A stretch of DNA of 64,000 nucleotides from the NCBI GenBank assembly GCA_964468435.1, contig CAYXVE010000025.1, positions 1 to 64,000 of the forward strand, written 5' to 3'. Each line of letters starts with the position of its first letter. Position 1 is the first letter of the stretch. The position numbers were made by a program, and so were the translations under genes. A model generated the notes under the pieces. That model did no database searches. It was given only the letters and a program-made list of their open reading frames with translations, and was not told where the DNA came from. Source of the stretch: JBCCTX01 sp964468435. Lineage in GTDB: Bacteria; Bacteroidota; Bacteroidia; J057. Below, one piece after another: positions 45,807 through 55,700 of this stretch.

Positions 45807-46421
45807 TTACTCCTTTAGGGGTACTTCTACGGCGTCTTCCAGAATATAATAGAGATGATCCAGATTGTCAGCATTCAAGCTGAATTGACCTTTGAAGGCG
45901 ATCCATTGATCAGTGACATATCCTTCTCCTAACTCTTCTGTAAGATTGATTTCTACAATAGACTCAGGCCCTGCATTTCCGCAAAAAAAGCAGGAGCTGA
46001 AGGTGTTTGCGGATAACACATAAATATTGGAGTCGGGATTGATAGGCAGAAGATAGCCGCTGATAAAGACCTTTTTGCCTTGATATGACTTAACCTGATC
46101 TCCATAAGTGGGATGAAGGAAATATTCATCTTCCTTTTCGAAATATTTGTCTTCGAAAGATACATCTCTGAGAATTTCCCAGGTCAGTTTTTCGTATCCT
46201 TCAACAGTATTGGCCTTGGGTTGTGGATTGCCGAGATCCAGTGTAGGTAGTATGGGAAGCCTGTTTGCATTGGTATCAGCTTCTTCAGCGGTAGCCCCAT
46301 TGTCCTTCCCCTTATTGAGTTCCATTGAAGAGGTAGCTACATCCTGTTTTTTATCATCATTCTGACAAGCAACAAGTAAAAGAGCAGCCAGGAAAATTGG
46401 TAGGAATTTTGTAAAGTACAT
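45807..46421 (-). CDS. CxxC-motif lipoprotein (DUF3299-like), second of a tandem pair
   Basis: About 204 residues from the ATG at 46421, giving a lipoprotein signal with lipobox LLVAC (Cys19). The frame is open to 46460 but starts earlier than a signal peptide should. The mature part has an acidic, polar linker (about 25-70) and then a domain of about 120 residues shared with the next gene: GYLLPINPDSNIYVLSA, then SSCFFCGNAGPESIVEINL and a C-terminal YYILEDAVE. The CFFCG motif could bind a metal such as zinc or form a disulphide. Position next to an ABC/FtsX pair suggests a periplasmic helper. Confidence 0.75.
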   Translation of the reverse strand: MYFTKFLPIFLAALLLVACQNDDKKQDVATSSMELNKGKDNGATAEEADTNANRLPILPTLDLGNPQPKANTVEGYEKLTWEILRDVSFEDKYFEKEDEYFLHPTYGDQVKSYQGKKVFISGYLLPINPDSNIYVLSANTFSSCFFCGNAGPESIVEINLTEELGEGYVTDQWIAFKGQFSLNADNLDHLYYILEDAVEVPLKE

Positions 46422-46437
46422 ATATGAAAATGATTTA

Positions 46438-46863
46438 TCATTTATTCCGGGCATCCTCAAGTATGTAAGTCAGCTCGTCTACTTTGTCGGATAGCCGCAA
46501 AGTACCTACAAATGTACGAATTTCATCTACTTTATAGGAAGCCTTTTGGGATTTTAACTTCAGGTCTATCACGGATTCTGGACCGGCATTTCCACAGAAG
46601 AAGCAAGAGCTATTGGGAAACGCTGAAAGCACATAGTTACCCTCGGTATCCATCGGGATGACATAGCCTTTGATAACAACTTCCTGATTTTCCAGGGCCT
46701 TTACCTTCTTGGAAAATGTAGGCTTGGCATAAAGTGTTTTGAGATGGCTGATATAATCGTATTCAAATTCTACATTTGCCAGCATATCCCAGTCTATTTT
46801 TTTTTGTGCAGGAAGGATCGTAATGATTCCTGTCAGAAACAATAAGCAAAGCAATTTTTTCAT
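46438..46863 (-). CDS. Exported CxxC-motif protein (DUF3299-like), first of a tandem pair
   Basis: A 141-residue protein with a cleavable signal peptide (about 1-19, ending LPAQ) and no lipobox, so it should be soluble in the periplasm. It is a short paralog of its downstream neighbour: the order is WDMLANVEFEYDY, GYVIPMDTEGNYVLSAFPNS, then CFFCGNAGPESVIDL and LTYILEDARNK. The two paralogs align over nearly the whole domain. It lies 51 bases after the FtsX-type permease gene and 16 bases before its paralog, all on one strand. Function is not known; a metal-binding or redox role is suggested by the cysteines. Confidence 0.75.
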   Translation of the reverse strand: MKKLLCLLFLTGIITILPAQKKIDWDMLANVEFEYDYISHLKTLYAKPTFSKKVKALENQEVVIKGYVIPMDTEGNYVLSAFPNSSCFFCGNAGPESVIDLKLKSQKASYKVDEIRTFVGTLRLSDKVDELTYILEDARNK

Positions 46864-46914
46864 ACCCTTTGATGTTTTGATATTGCCACATGATATATTT
46901 CACGATCTCCATTG

Positions 46915-48141
46915 TTACCTTCCTTCGGCCAGTGTTTGTGAAATATTCAGGTTAAATGCCTTGATGGCTGGTATGGCAGCAGCTATGATCCCGACTAGGA
47001 ATGTCAGTACCAATAATACGACTTCTTCTGGTAGAATGTTTAGTTGTGAAATGTCGTAATGGTAATCAGAGGCGACTAGTCCGGATAGAGCTAAAAGACC
47101 TGCACGGCTAACAATTATACCTAACAAAAAGCCTAATATTGCAAGGATTAGTCCTTCAAGTATGATCAGGATCAGTACTTTGAGGCGGGAGGCTCCCATA
47201 GAACGCATTAATGCCAGTTCGTATTTGCGGTCTTTGAGGGAATTGTAAAGCGATATAAAGACACTGATGCCAGATATAACAATAATGGCGATGGCGATTC
47301 CTCTTAGGGTACTGATGCCTATTCCTAGCAGACCCCATAGGCGGTTGACTTCGATAGCGGGGAGTGCAGCCTGCATGGAAGTTTGCTGATTGACCATACG
47401 GGGGATGCTGATCATCCCCATAGGATTGCGGAATCCTATCAACATAGCAGTTATCTCTTGTTGCTGACTGCTGTCAGAAACTATGGGTTGTGCGGGTGGC
47501 TGCTCAGCTTCAGGCTCAGCCTCAGGCTTTTCGTGTATGGCCCAAACACTGGCAACAGAACATAAGACCAGTTGATCTACTACCGTATTATTGGGTTCAA
47601 AGATACCCACTATTTGATATACTTTATCTTCATGTATATCCGCATCGGATGTAAGACCGTGTGAACTGTAAAAGGTATCGCCAATATTCAGGCCCAGTTC
47701 CCGGGCTACAGTAGCTCCAATCGTCGCTTCCAGGGGAACTTCCCAAAGTTTACCTGATGCCAGCTCCATCCCGTAGTGTTCGGGATACTGATATGTGGTA
47801 CCGACTATGCGATAGGACTGATAATTGTCTCCGTATGCAAGTGGGATAGACCACTTAACAAGGGGGTGCGAAGCTAGCTGATCAGCTTCCTTTTTAGGAA
47901 TATTTCCAGTGGGAAAGTCGATGTGGTACACACTGGAGAGGATGAGTTGCAGCGGGCTTCCCTTAGCACCTACTACCATATCGATCCCGCGGATATTTTG
48001 GTTGAACTGTGCTTCAAGTTGCCGATTGAGCAACAGTAGCAGGGATATGATTCCTACACCCAAGGTGAGTAGTAATAGGCTTAGAAGCGTGGATAGTGGT
48101 TTGACAGTGAGATTTTTCCAGCTAAGTTTGAATATATTCAT
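46915..48141 (-). CDS. FtsX-type ABC transporter permease (MacB/LolC-like)
   Basis: A 408-residue inner-membrane protein with the four-helix FtsX layout: helix 1 at about 20-40, a large periplasmic MacB-core domain (about 45-270), then helices at about 276-298, 325-350 and 372-395. It shows DMVVGAKGSPLQLILSSVYH just after helix 1, and DRKYELALMRSMGASRLKVL before the third helix, as in mechanotransmitting permeases. A low-complexity Glu/Pro/Ala/Gln stretch interrupts the periplasmic domain near residues 203-218. It does not pump substrates across the membrane by itself. Cotranscribed with its ATPase (18 bases upstream). Confidence 0.9.
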   Translation of the reverse strand: MNIFKLSWKNLTVKPLSTLLSLLLLTLGVGIISLLLLLNRQLEAQFNQNIRGIDMVVGAKGSPLQLILSSVYHIDFPTGNIPKKEADQLASHPLVKWSIPLAYGDNYQSYRIVGTTYQYPEHYGMELASGKLWEVPLEATIGATVARELGLNIGDTFYSSHGLTSDADIHEDKVYQIVGIFEPNNTVVDQLVLCSVASVWAIHEKPEAEPEAEQPPAQPIVSDSSQQQEITAMLIGFRNPMGMISIPRMVNQQTSMQAALPAIEVNRLWGLLGIGISTLRGIAIAIIVISGISVFISLYNSLKDRKYELALMRSMGASRLKVLILIILEGLILAILGFLLGIIVSRAGLLALSGLVASDYHYDISQLNILPEEVVLLVLTFLVGIIAAAIPAIKAFNLNISQTLAEGR

Positions 48142-48159
48142 ATTTCAGGGGTATTGAGA

Positions 48160-48789
48160 TTACGGGAGGATCAACTGATGTTCGAAACGGCTCTTGAGCC
48201 GGTGATCGTGCGTTACGATGACAAGGGTAGCGCCTGCTGTTGCTGCCTGCTCTTCGAGCAAGTCCACCACATGCTGACAGTTGGTGTCATCCAGGCTAGA
48301 AGTAGGCTCATCTGCAAGGATGACCTGAGGCTTGTTGATCAGTGCGCGTGCAATAGCTACACGCTGCTGTTGTCCTGTACTCAGGCGGTAGGTCTTCTGA
48401 TGTAATTTTTCAACCAGATTAAGCCTGGAAAGGATATTTTCCACTCGGTGGGAATCCTGTTTTTCGCCTGCAAGGTATTGGGCGAGTAAAAGATTCTCTT
48501 TTACTGTGAGTGCAGCGGCAAAATGTGCCTCCTGAAATATCAGGCCAATATTTCTGCCTCTGAACTGATCCAGCTCTGAGGTACTGAGCTTGCTGATATC
48601 TGTACCGCCAATGTATACATTTCCCGAAACGGGTCTTAGTAGTCCGGCTAGCAAGTGAAGCAGGGTGGTTTTTCCTTTGCCAGATTCACCCAATATCAGA
48701 AAGGGGCTTTGAGTATCACAATAAATGTCTGGAAATTGAAACGTAACTTCTGACGTATATGAGAAAGTTAGGTGTTGGGTTTTCAGCAT
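48160..48789 (-). CDS. LolD/MacB-type ABC transporter ATPase
   Basis: About 209 residues from the ATG at 48789; the frame is open to 48834, but this start fits the family (MLKTQHLTFSYTS). Walker A is GESGKGKTTLLHLLAG, the signature is RLSTGQQQRVAIARAL (LSTGQ in place of LSGGQ), Walker B is VILADEPTSSLDD and the switch is VTHDHRL. It should energise the FtsX-type permease encoded 18 bases downstream. Together with two CxxC proteins it makes a four-gene unit resembling lipoprotein-sorting or metal-related ABC systems. The substrate is undecided. Confidence 0.92.
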   Translation of the reverse strand: MLKTQHLTFSYTSEVTFQFPDIYCDTQSPFLILGESGKGKTTLLHLLAGLLRPVSGNVYIGGTDISKLSTSELDQFRGRNIGLIFQEAHFAAALTVKENLLLAQYLAGEKQDSHRVENILSRLNLVEKLHQKTYRLSTGQQQRVAIARALINKPQVILADEPTSSLDDTNCQHVVDLLEEQAATAGATLVIVTHDHRLKSRFEHQLILP

Positions 48790-48893
48790 ATTAGTTTTAA
48801 CAATCGCAAAATTTAACCAAAAAGTAAAGGACATTTCCTTGGTGCACTATACAATGTTCATTACATTTAGTATCAAGCTCAAAGTTCAACAAT

Positions 48894-50144
48894 ATGCATA
48901 TTGCAGTCCTTTCTGATCCGGCGAATTTCCATACACAGAAATGGGCAAGAGCACTGATATCATTAGATGCCAAGGTAACGATTTTTAGTTTCTCTCCCTA
49001 TAAAATCGAAGATATACCCTGCGTACAGATACTCCCCGATTATACCTATAAAGGAAGAATCACCTATCTGAGCTACCTTTACACATCACGTCCTTTGATC
49101 AATAAGTTATATGAACACGAAGTAGATATAGCCAACCCTATTAACATTACTCCATTTGGAGTATGGCTGGCACGTAGTGGTTTCAGGCCTTCTATAAGTA
49201 TTGCTATGGGTGCAGATATACTGGAATATCCACCTGATAAATCATTGTTGTCTTTTCCAGAAGACAGAAGATGGAGCCGCATTGAATCGGAAACCTCCCT
49301 TTCCAGAGCACTCAATCAGATTAAATGGCCCATATTTCGTCATCAGGTCAAAAAAGCCCTGGAGCATTCAGATGTGATTACAGGCGATAATCTGCGGTTG
49401 GTAGAGGCAGTTCGAGACTGGTTTGGCATACCTTCGGAAAAGGTAATCCTCAACCGCTGGGGCGTAGAACCTCATCTCTTTGATATATCACCTGAAAAAA
49501 AACAGGAACTTTATGATAAGTATCAGATAAGAGATTGGCAGACTGTGATACTAAGTCCAAGGGGACTGAAGCCTATCTATCAGGGAGATGTCATTCTCAA
49601 AGCGTTCGAGCTGTTATTGCATAGAGGCGTCAGGGATATTAAGTTTATCATGCTTTCTGCTGGTTATGATGTGCCTCAGGATGTAAAGGAAAAAGTTTTG
49701 AACTTATCGCAGCGATTTGAGAACTTTCATGTCGAATTGGATCTGGTTCCTTACCGGGAAATCATGGCATTGTGGAATATCGTAGATGCTTTTATTTCTG
49801 CACCAGTATATGATGGGCAGTCCAATGCACTTAACGAAGGCCGGTTTGTTGGGGCAATTCCCATGGTAAACGATATCGCTGCCAACAGGGAACTGATCCA
49901 TCACGAGCAAAATGGATACTTCGTTACCCCATTTACTGCTGAGCATCTCGCAGATGCGATTCTCCATATTCAGGAGCATAAAGAACCATATAAGTCAAGG
50001 TTTGCCCAAAATAATCATAGATGGGTGATTGAGAATGCATTGCTGCCTCAAAATATTCAGCGCTTTATTCAGGTATGCCGCCAAATTGAAGGCGCTTATG
50101 CGGGAGAGAAGTTTCCCGCTTATTTATCGCTTGTGGACGCTTAG
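48894..50144 (+). CDS. Family 4-like glycosyltransferase (GT-B fold)
   Basis: A 416-residue cytoplasmic enzyme with two Rossmann-like halves. The N-terminal part starts MHIAVLSDPANFHTQKWARA and leads to a donor-site region near residue 180-200 (VILNRWGVEPHLFDISPEK). The C-terminal half has the GT4 pattern: ILSPRGLKPIYQG, FISAPVYDGQSNALNEGRFV, then GAIPMVNDIAANRELIHHEQ, with the E-x7-E-like pair. It would transfer a sugar from a nucleotide donor in envelope glycan synthesis. No other glycan genes are nearby, and it is divergent from the ABC operon. Confidence 0.9.
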   Translation: MHIAVLSDPANFHTQKWARALISLDAKVTIFSFSPYKIEDIPCVQILPDYTYKGRITYLSYLYTSRPLINKLYEHEVDIANPINITPFGVWLARSGFRPSISIAMGADILEYPPDKSLLSFPEDRRWSRIESETSLSRALNQIKWPIFRHQVKKALEHSDVITGDNLRLVEAVRDWFGIPSEKVILNRWGVEPHLFDISPEKKQELYDKYQIRDWQTVILSPRGLKPIYQGDVILKAFELLLHRGVRDIKFIMLSAGYDVPQDVKEKVLNLSQRFENFHVELDLVPYREIMALWNIVDAFISAPVYDGQSNALNEGRFVGAIPMVNDIAANRELIHHEQNGYFVTPFTAEHLADAILHIQEHKEPYKSRFAQNNHRWVIENALLPQNIQRFIQVCRQIEGAYAGEKFPAYLSLVDA

Positions 50145-50211
50145 AAGTGCCTACTATTGTTTTGATTATATGTATATTTGACCTAATTTGCTCTTATTAA
50201 TATTAAAATGT

Positions 50212-50598
50212 ATGAATATTCCCGAAAGCCTTTTATATACAAAAGAACACGAATGGATCAGAATAGAAGATGAAGTAGCAACTGTTGGTATCACTGATTT
50301 TGCTCAGGGAGAGCTTGGTGATATTGTATATGTAGAAATTGAAACAGTAGATCAGGATATCGAGCGCAATGGTATATTTGGTACAGTTGAAGCGGTGAAA
50401 ACCGTGTCTGACTTGTTTATGCCGGTAGCTGGCTCAGTACTCGAATTTAATGAGAAGCTGCAAGACCAACCTGAACTTGTCAACCAAGACCCTTATGGAG
50501 AGGGGTGGATGATTAAAGTAAAAATACAGGAAGATACAGGCGATGCAGATTTGCTTTCTGCTGAGGATTATGGGAAAATGATCGGAGAGACTACTTGA
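50212..50598 (+). CDS. gcvH: Glycine cleavage system H protein
   Basis: A 128-residue lipoyl carrier that shuttles the aminomethyl group between the P, T and L proteins of glycine cleavage. I chose the ATG at 50212, where the family starts (NIPESLLYTKEHEWIR); an upstream start at 50188 adds eight hydrophobic residues. The lipoylated Lys is residue 63 in GTVEAVKTVSDL. The C-terminal helix ends with LLSAEDYGKMIGE. The partner gcvP and gcvT genes are not in this window, which is usual in Bacteroidota. Confidence 0.96.
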   Translation: MNIPESLLYTKEHEWIRIEDEVATVGITDFAQGELGDIVYVEIETVDQDIERNGIFGTVEAVKTVSDLFMPVAGSVLEFNEKLQDQPELVNQDPYGEGWMIKVKIQEDTGDADLLSAEDYGKMIGETT

Positions 50599-50747
50599 CA
50601 ATTCTGCAATATCCAATAATAGATATTTAATTTTTGACATCAAACTTACCGCTTTCTTATCTTTTTGAGTGCATTATCGTTAACTTACTACATGGACTTT
50701 AAAAATGTCCAATTTCTCACTACTAATTGATAATTCTCTGAAAAGAT

Positions 50748-52568
50748 ATGATGAAGCGTTGGTTTATATTGTTTACCGGATTGCTGTTATGCACGGTGGT
50801 ACTGGCTCAAAAGGAAGCTGAAATCGAATTAGCAAATAAATATTTTGGCGATCGTGAGTTTGAAGCTGCCCTTGAAATATATTTGAAACTCAGTAAGAAC
50901 GCAGATGAAGAAAAATATGTTCGCAGGGTAGTAAGTTGTTATGAAGAACTCCAGCAATTCGAAGAATCGATTAAGTTTCTGGATAAATCCATCAGGAAAT
51001 ACCCTCAAAGAGTTATTTATCCCATTTATAAAGCCCTTTCCCTGGAAAAAGCCGGTCAAATGGAGGAGTCGGAACAACTTCTGGAACAGACCCTTGAAAA
51101 ACAGCTTAATGTCGAGGGGCATTTCATGCAGGTAGGTACTTACCTGTATCAAGAAGGTAAGCTCGATGCGGCGTTAGTAACCTATCAACAGGGCCGAAGA
51201 AAGCTTAAAGAGGAGGTTATCTTCAGCGATGAAATTGCTAATATCTACGAGAAGCAAGGTGAATATGAAGCTGCCGCTATGGAGTATATCAATAGCTATC
51301 GCGAAAATCCTTCTAATGAGAGCAGCTTAAATATGTCTATCCTCAGCATGCTGGACATATCAGCAGCAGCAGCACCTGCGGTAGAACGCGCTTTGTTAAA
51401 AGTAGTAGATAAATACCCTACAGATTATGGTCTAAGAAAAATGTTGTTTGAATTTTATGTGTTGGATAAAAATTTCATGGAAGCATTTGTCCAGGTAAAA
51501 TCGATCGACCGTCTATTTAAGGAGGACGGGGGAAGGATTTATAATTTTGCCAAGACCCTGCGAAATAGTGAAGCGTATCAGTTATCCAATGAAGCATTTG
51601 ACTACATCATTCAGCGCAAGGAAAATTCTCCTTACTATTATCAGGCTTACATGGAAAAAGCTATAAATGGTGAGTTGGAAGCATTCCAGCAGTTGCCGGT
51701 AGATATGGAAGCAGTGAAACTGGCTGCCGATTCATATCAGAGCCTTTTGGATGAGTTTGGCAGGAGTCCACGCTATTTTAACGCAATTTATCGCTATGCA
51801 AGGTTGAAAGTATTTTATCTCGATGAGTTGGAATCTGCATTGGCTGATCTGGAGGAAGTAAGTGTGCGCATGATCGGTAATGACCAGAACACCAAAGAAC
51901 ATCTGGCCGAAGCCAAACTGCTTATGGGGGACATCTTGTTGATGCAACAGGAGTACAACAAAGCCAAGCTCATTTTTGAGGAAGTTAGTGAACTCTTTCG
52001 CGACCGCCAGCTTGGTGCTATGGCCAAATACAAATTGGCACAACTGTCCTACTATAAAGGCGAATTCAGCCTGGCTCAGGCACTACTTGGTGCTATCAAA
52101 GACAATACGTCTAACGATATTTCCAATGATGCTATCAAGCTCAACCTGACCATCATAGATAACACAGGCCTCGATACGACTACCGAAGCCCTTGAATTGT
52201 TTGCTCAGGCACAGTTGCTTACATACCAGCGTAAGTATGAAGCATCTCTGGAATTAATGGATTCACTAGCACTGAAGTTTCCTAATCACAGTCTGGCAGA
52301 TGAGATCTATTGGGAAAAAGCTACAATTTATCTCAAAAAGGATAATACACAGGTGGCGCTTGAGTATATCGACCGAATTCTGGAAAATTTCCCCGAAGAT
52401 ATTCACGGTGATGATGCACTTTATACAAAGGCCCGTATATATGATTATAACCTCAAAAACCCTGAAATTGCACAGAAATATTATATCGAGTTCCTTTCAA
52501 GATTTCCAGGTAGTCTTTTCTCAGTTGAGGTACGCAAGCGTATCAGAGAACTGAGACAGGAAGGTTAG
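50748..52568 (+). CDS. Large exported TPR protein
   Basis: A 606-residue protein with a signal peptide (about 1-20, ending VLAQ) and no visible anchor, so it is probably periplasmic. It is filled with TPR-like helical pairs from residue 25 to the C-terminus, e.g. ANKYFGDREFEAALEIYLKL, IYKALSLEKAGQMEESEQLL, EKQGEYEAAAMEYINSY and AKARIYDYNLKNPEIAQKYY-like units near the end. The last region resembles outer-membrane assembly-type TPR (YIEFLSRFPGSLFSVEVRKR). A scaffold role is likely, but the partner is unknown. It lies 149 bases after gcvH and 225 before the SusC gene. Confidence 0.8.
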   Translation: MMKRWFILFTGLLLCTVVLAQKEAEIELANKYFGDREFEAALEIYLKLSKNADEEKYVRRVVSCYEELQQFEESIKFLDKSIRKYPQRVIYPIYKALSLEKAGQMEESEQLLEQTLEKQLNVEGHFMQVGTYLYQEGKLDAALVTYQQGRRKLKEEVIFSDEIANIYEKQGEYEAAAMEYINSYRENPSNESSLNMSILSMLDISAAAAPAVERALLKVVDKYPTDYGLRKMLFEFYVLDKNFMEAFVQVKSIDRLFKEDGGRIYNFAKTLRNSEAYQLSNEAFDYIIQRKENSPYYYQAYMEKAINGELEAFQQLPVDMEAVKLAADSYQSLLDEFGRSPRYFNAIYRYARLKVFYLDELESALADLEEVSVRMIGNDQNTKEHLAEAKLLMGDILLMQQEYNKAKLIFEEVSELFRDRQLGAMAKYKLAQLSYYKGEFSLAQALLGAIKDNTSNDISNDAIKLNLTIIDNTGLDTTTEALELFAQAQLLTYQRKYEASLELMDSLALKFPNHSLADEIYWEKATIYLKKDNTQVALEYIDRILENFPEDIHGDDALYTKARIYDYNLKNPEIAQKYYIEFLSRFPGSLFSVEVRKRIRELRQEG

Positions 52569-52793
52569 CATGTGTTCCTGATATGGATTATTCTCACCCC
52601 TAATATCTTTTCACAGGATAGATTTTCTTATCCTTACCAAATTTTTATTTCATATGCAATGCGAAGTATGTTCTTTGTCTGAAAGATCGTGCAATTGGCA
52701 GATTTAATTAGCTAATAGTAAATTAGTGAGTGAATGTTACGACAAAATTTATATATTTAATTGAAATTTAACTACTAATCAAAACTATTGTCT

Positions 52794-55700
52794 ATGTATC
52801 TATTTACACCAAAAGCACCTTCTTGGAAGTTGCTTCTAATGGTATTTGTATTGGGAACATTGATATGTTCCTCAGCATTTGCACAGCGAACGGTTACAGG
52901 GACCGTTACTAACCAAGATACAGGGAACCCACTGCCAGGGGTAACTGTACAACTAAAAGGTACAACTACCGGAGCTCTTACCGATACCGAAGGAAAATAT
53001 TCGGTTATGGTAGAGGGAGAAAATGCCACGTTGGTCTTTTCATTTATCGGCTACGGCCGGCAAGATGTCGAGGTCGGAGATCGATCTGAGGTCAACGTTG
53101 AATTACTGGAAACGGGTGTAGAACTCGATGCGGTCGTTATGACAGCCCTTGGGGTTTCACGTGAAAAGAAAGCTATAGGATACTCAGTAACTGAGGTTGA
53201 TGGAGCTGAATTTACAGAAGCTCGCGAAATCAATGTAATTAAAAGTCTGGCAGGCAAAGTAGCTGGTGTGAACGTGTCTTCTCCTGCTGCTGGTCCTGCG
53301 GGCTCTTCTCGCGTGATCATCAGAGGAAATGCCAACCTGGCAGGTAACAATCAGCCTTTGTATGTAGTTGACGGTGTTCCTATCGATAATACCACCTTAG
53401 GTACAGCCGGTATGTGGGGAGGACTTGACAGAGGAGATGGTATTTCTAGCCTGAACCCCGATGACATAGAAACGATTTCTGTGCTAAAAGGTCCATCTGC
53501 GTCTGCCCTCTACGGTAGTAGAGGACAGAATGGAGTAATCCTGATAACCACTAAAACCGGAAACGTCAGAAAAGGTATTGGAGTGGAAATTAACAGCAAC
53601 TTCGTGCTGGAAGACGCTGTCACTTTCTATGATAGCGATGACCGCCAATTTGTATATGGACAGGGTACGCAGGGACAGGTTCCGGATAATGATGAAGCTG
53701 CATTAGCTACAAGGTCAGCTTGGGGAGCGCCCATGAATGGTCAGCCTGTCCTCCAGTTTAATGGGGAAACACGTCCCTATGTGCCTCACAGAGACAATGT
53801 GGACAAAGTTTTCAGAACAGGTAATACACTCACCAATACCCTGTCCCTTATGGGAGGTAATGAAAACTCCAGCTTTCGTTTTTCAGCTTCAGATCTGAGA
53901 AATGACGGGATATTTGAAAATATCGAGCTTAGGAGAAATACCTTTACTATCAGAGGTACCAGCAAGTTAGGAGAAAGATTAAGCGCGGATGTAAAAGTAA
54001 ATTATATCAATGAGGAAGCAACCAATCGTCCTACTCTTTCTGATACTCCCCACAACCCGGGACACGTTCAGGAAGTAGCTTCTAGTGTAGATCTAGATCT
54101 CCTCAAGCCCTTCATCGACGAAGAAGGAGCGTACATTCCTTATACCAATTCACAATTCCGTGTGAATCCCTTTTTCGGAACTGAACTTCAATTCAACCAG
54201 GATATAAGAGATCGTGTAATCGCTTTTGCCTTGGCAAGATATGACTTTACCGACTGGTTGACGCTTCAGTTGAGAGGAGGAACAGATTTCTATACTACTC
54301 GTCAGACTGACTGGGATGATGAGCGTACGCCACACCTGGCAAGACCTGGGCGTATGAACGAACGCGAATGGAGAATCCGTGAGGATAATTTGGACTTCTT
54401 ACTGCTGTTTGACCAGAATTTTGGAGACTTCACAGTAAATGCCAGCCTGGGAGGAAACAGGCTCTACAGAAAATTTGAATTGCTTACGCTTTCTGGCAGT
54501 GAATTCATCATTCCAGGACTGCGCACTGTGAAAAATACAGTAGTTCAAAATACAGGATACAGCGTCAACGAAAAGAAGATCAATTCTTTCTATGGTGCTG
54601 CACAATTTGGCTATAGAGACTTCTTATTCCTCGATGTTACCGGCCGTAATGACTGGTCCTCGACCTTACCAGATGAAAGTAATTCCTACTTTTATCCCTC
54701 TGCCAGCTTAAGCTTTGCATTCACAGACGCATTTAACATTGATCCCGATATACTTTCTTTTGGTAAAGTAAGATTATCCTATGCAGAAGTAGGTGGTGAT
54801 ACTGATCCTTATCAGTTAGCACTTACTTACAGTATTGAAGGACTTCCCCACCTGGGAAATCCTCAGGGCCAGATCGCTCAGGGACAGATACCACAGGCAA
54901 ATCTGAAACCTACAGATACCAGATCTTATGAAGCTGGTGTTGATTTGAGATTCTTTGGTAATAAATTGGGGCTGGATATTACGTATTATAATCAGAGTAC
55001 TACGAATCAGATCTTAAGTACAAATATCTCCAGTACCTCAGGATTCGGCTCAGTTGTGGTAAATGCAGGAGAGATTACCAATGAAGGAGTTGAAGTCTTG
55101 CTAACAGGAACTCCAGTATCTACCGACGCTGGATTCCGTTGGGATTTGTCGCTGAACTTTGCGAGAAATAGAAATGAAGTGATTGCGTTGGATGATGAAG
55201 GAAAATTGGAATCTCTGAGATTGGAAGAATCTCGTGCAAGAAACGCATTCGTAGAAGCAAGACTTAATGAGCCTTATGGTGCTATTGTAGGTCGTGCTTA
55301 TGCACGTGATGCGCAGGGAAATATCATTCATGATGCAGATGGATTCCCCATGGCAGATAGCGAATTAAAAATATTAGGTGTTGGTGTACCCGATTGGACA
55401 GGGGGTTTGAGTAATACATTTTCATTTAAAGGGGTTTCTGTGAGTGCACTGATCGATGTACGCTGGGGTGGCCAGCTTCACTCGAATACCAACAGATTCC
55501 TCTACGCTGCGGGACATCACATCAATACCCTGGAAGGTCGTGAAGAATTTTATTCAGGCACAGGTGGAATTGTTGGGGAGGGCGTCACGGAATCCGGTGA
55601 GGTTAATACAGTAGTAGCCGATCCCGAACAATATTTTGGAAGAATTGCTTCTGAGATTGCTGAAGAATTTGTCTATGATGCAGATTTCATCAAACTTCGT

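Noticed and set aside
46915..48789. Lipoprotein-sorting LolCDE or MacAB efflux assignment for the ABC/FtsX pair
   Set aside because: No MacA-type adaptor, TolC or LolA/LolE gene is adjacent, and the two CxxC proteins are not part of those systems; only the general family is stated.
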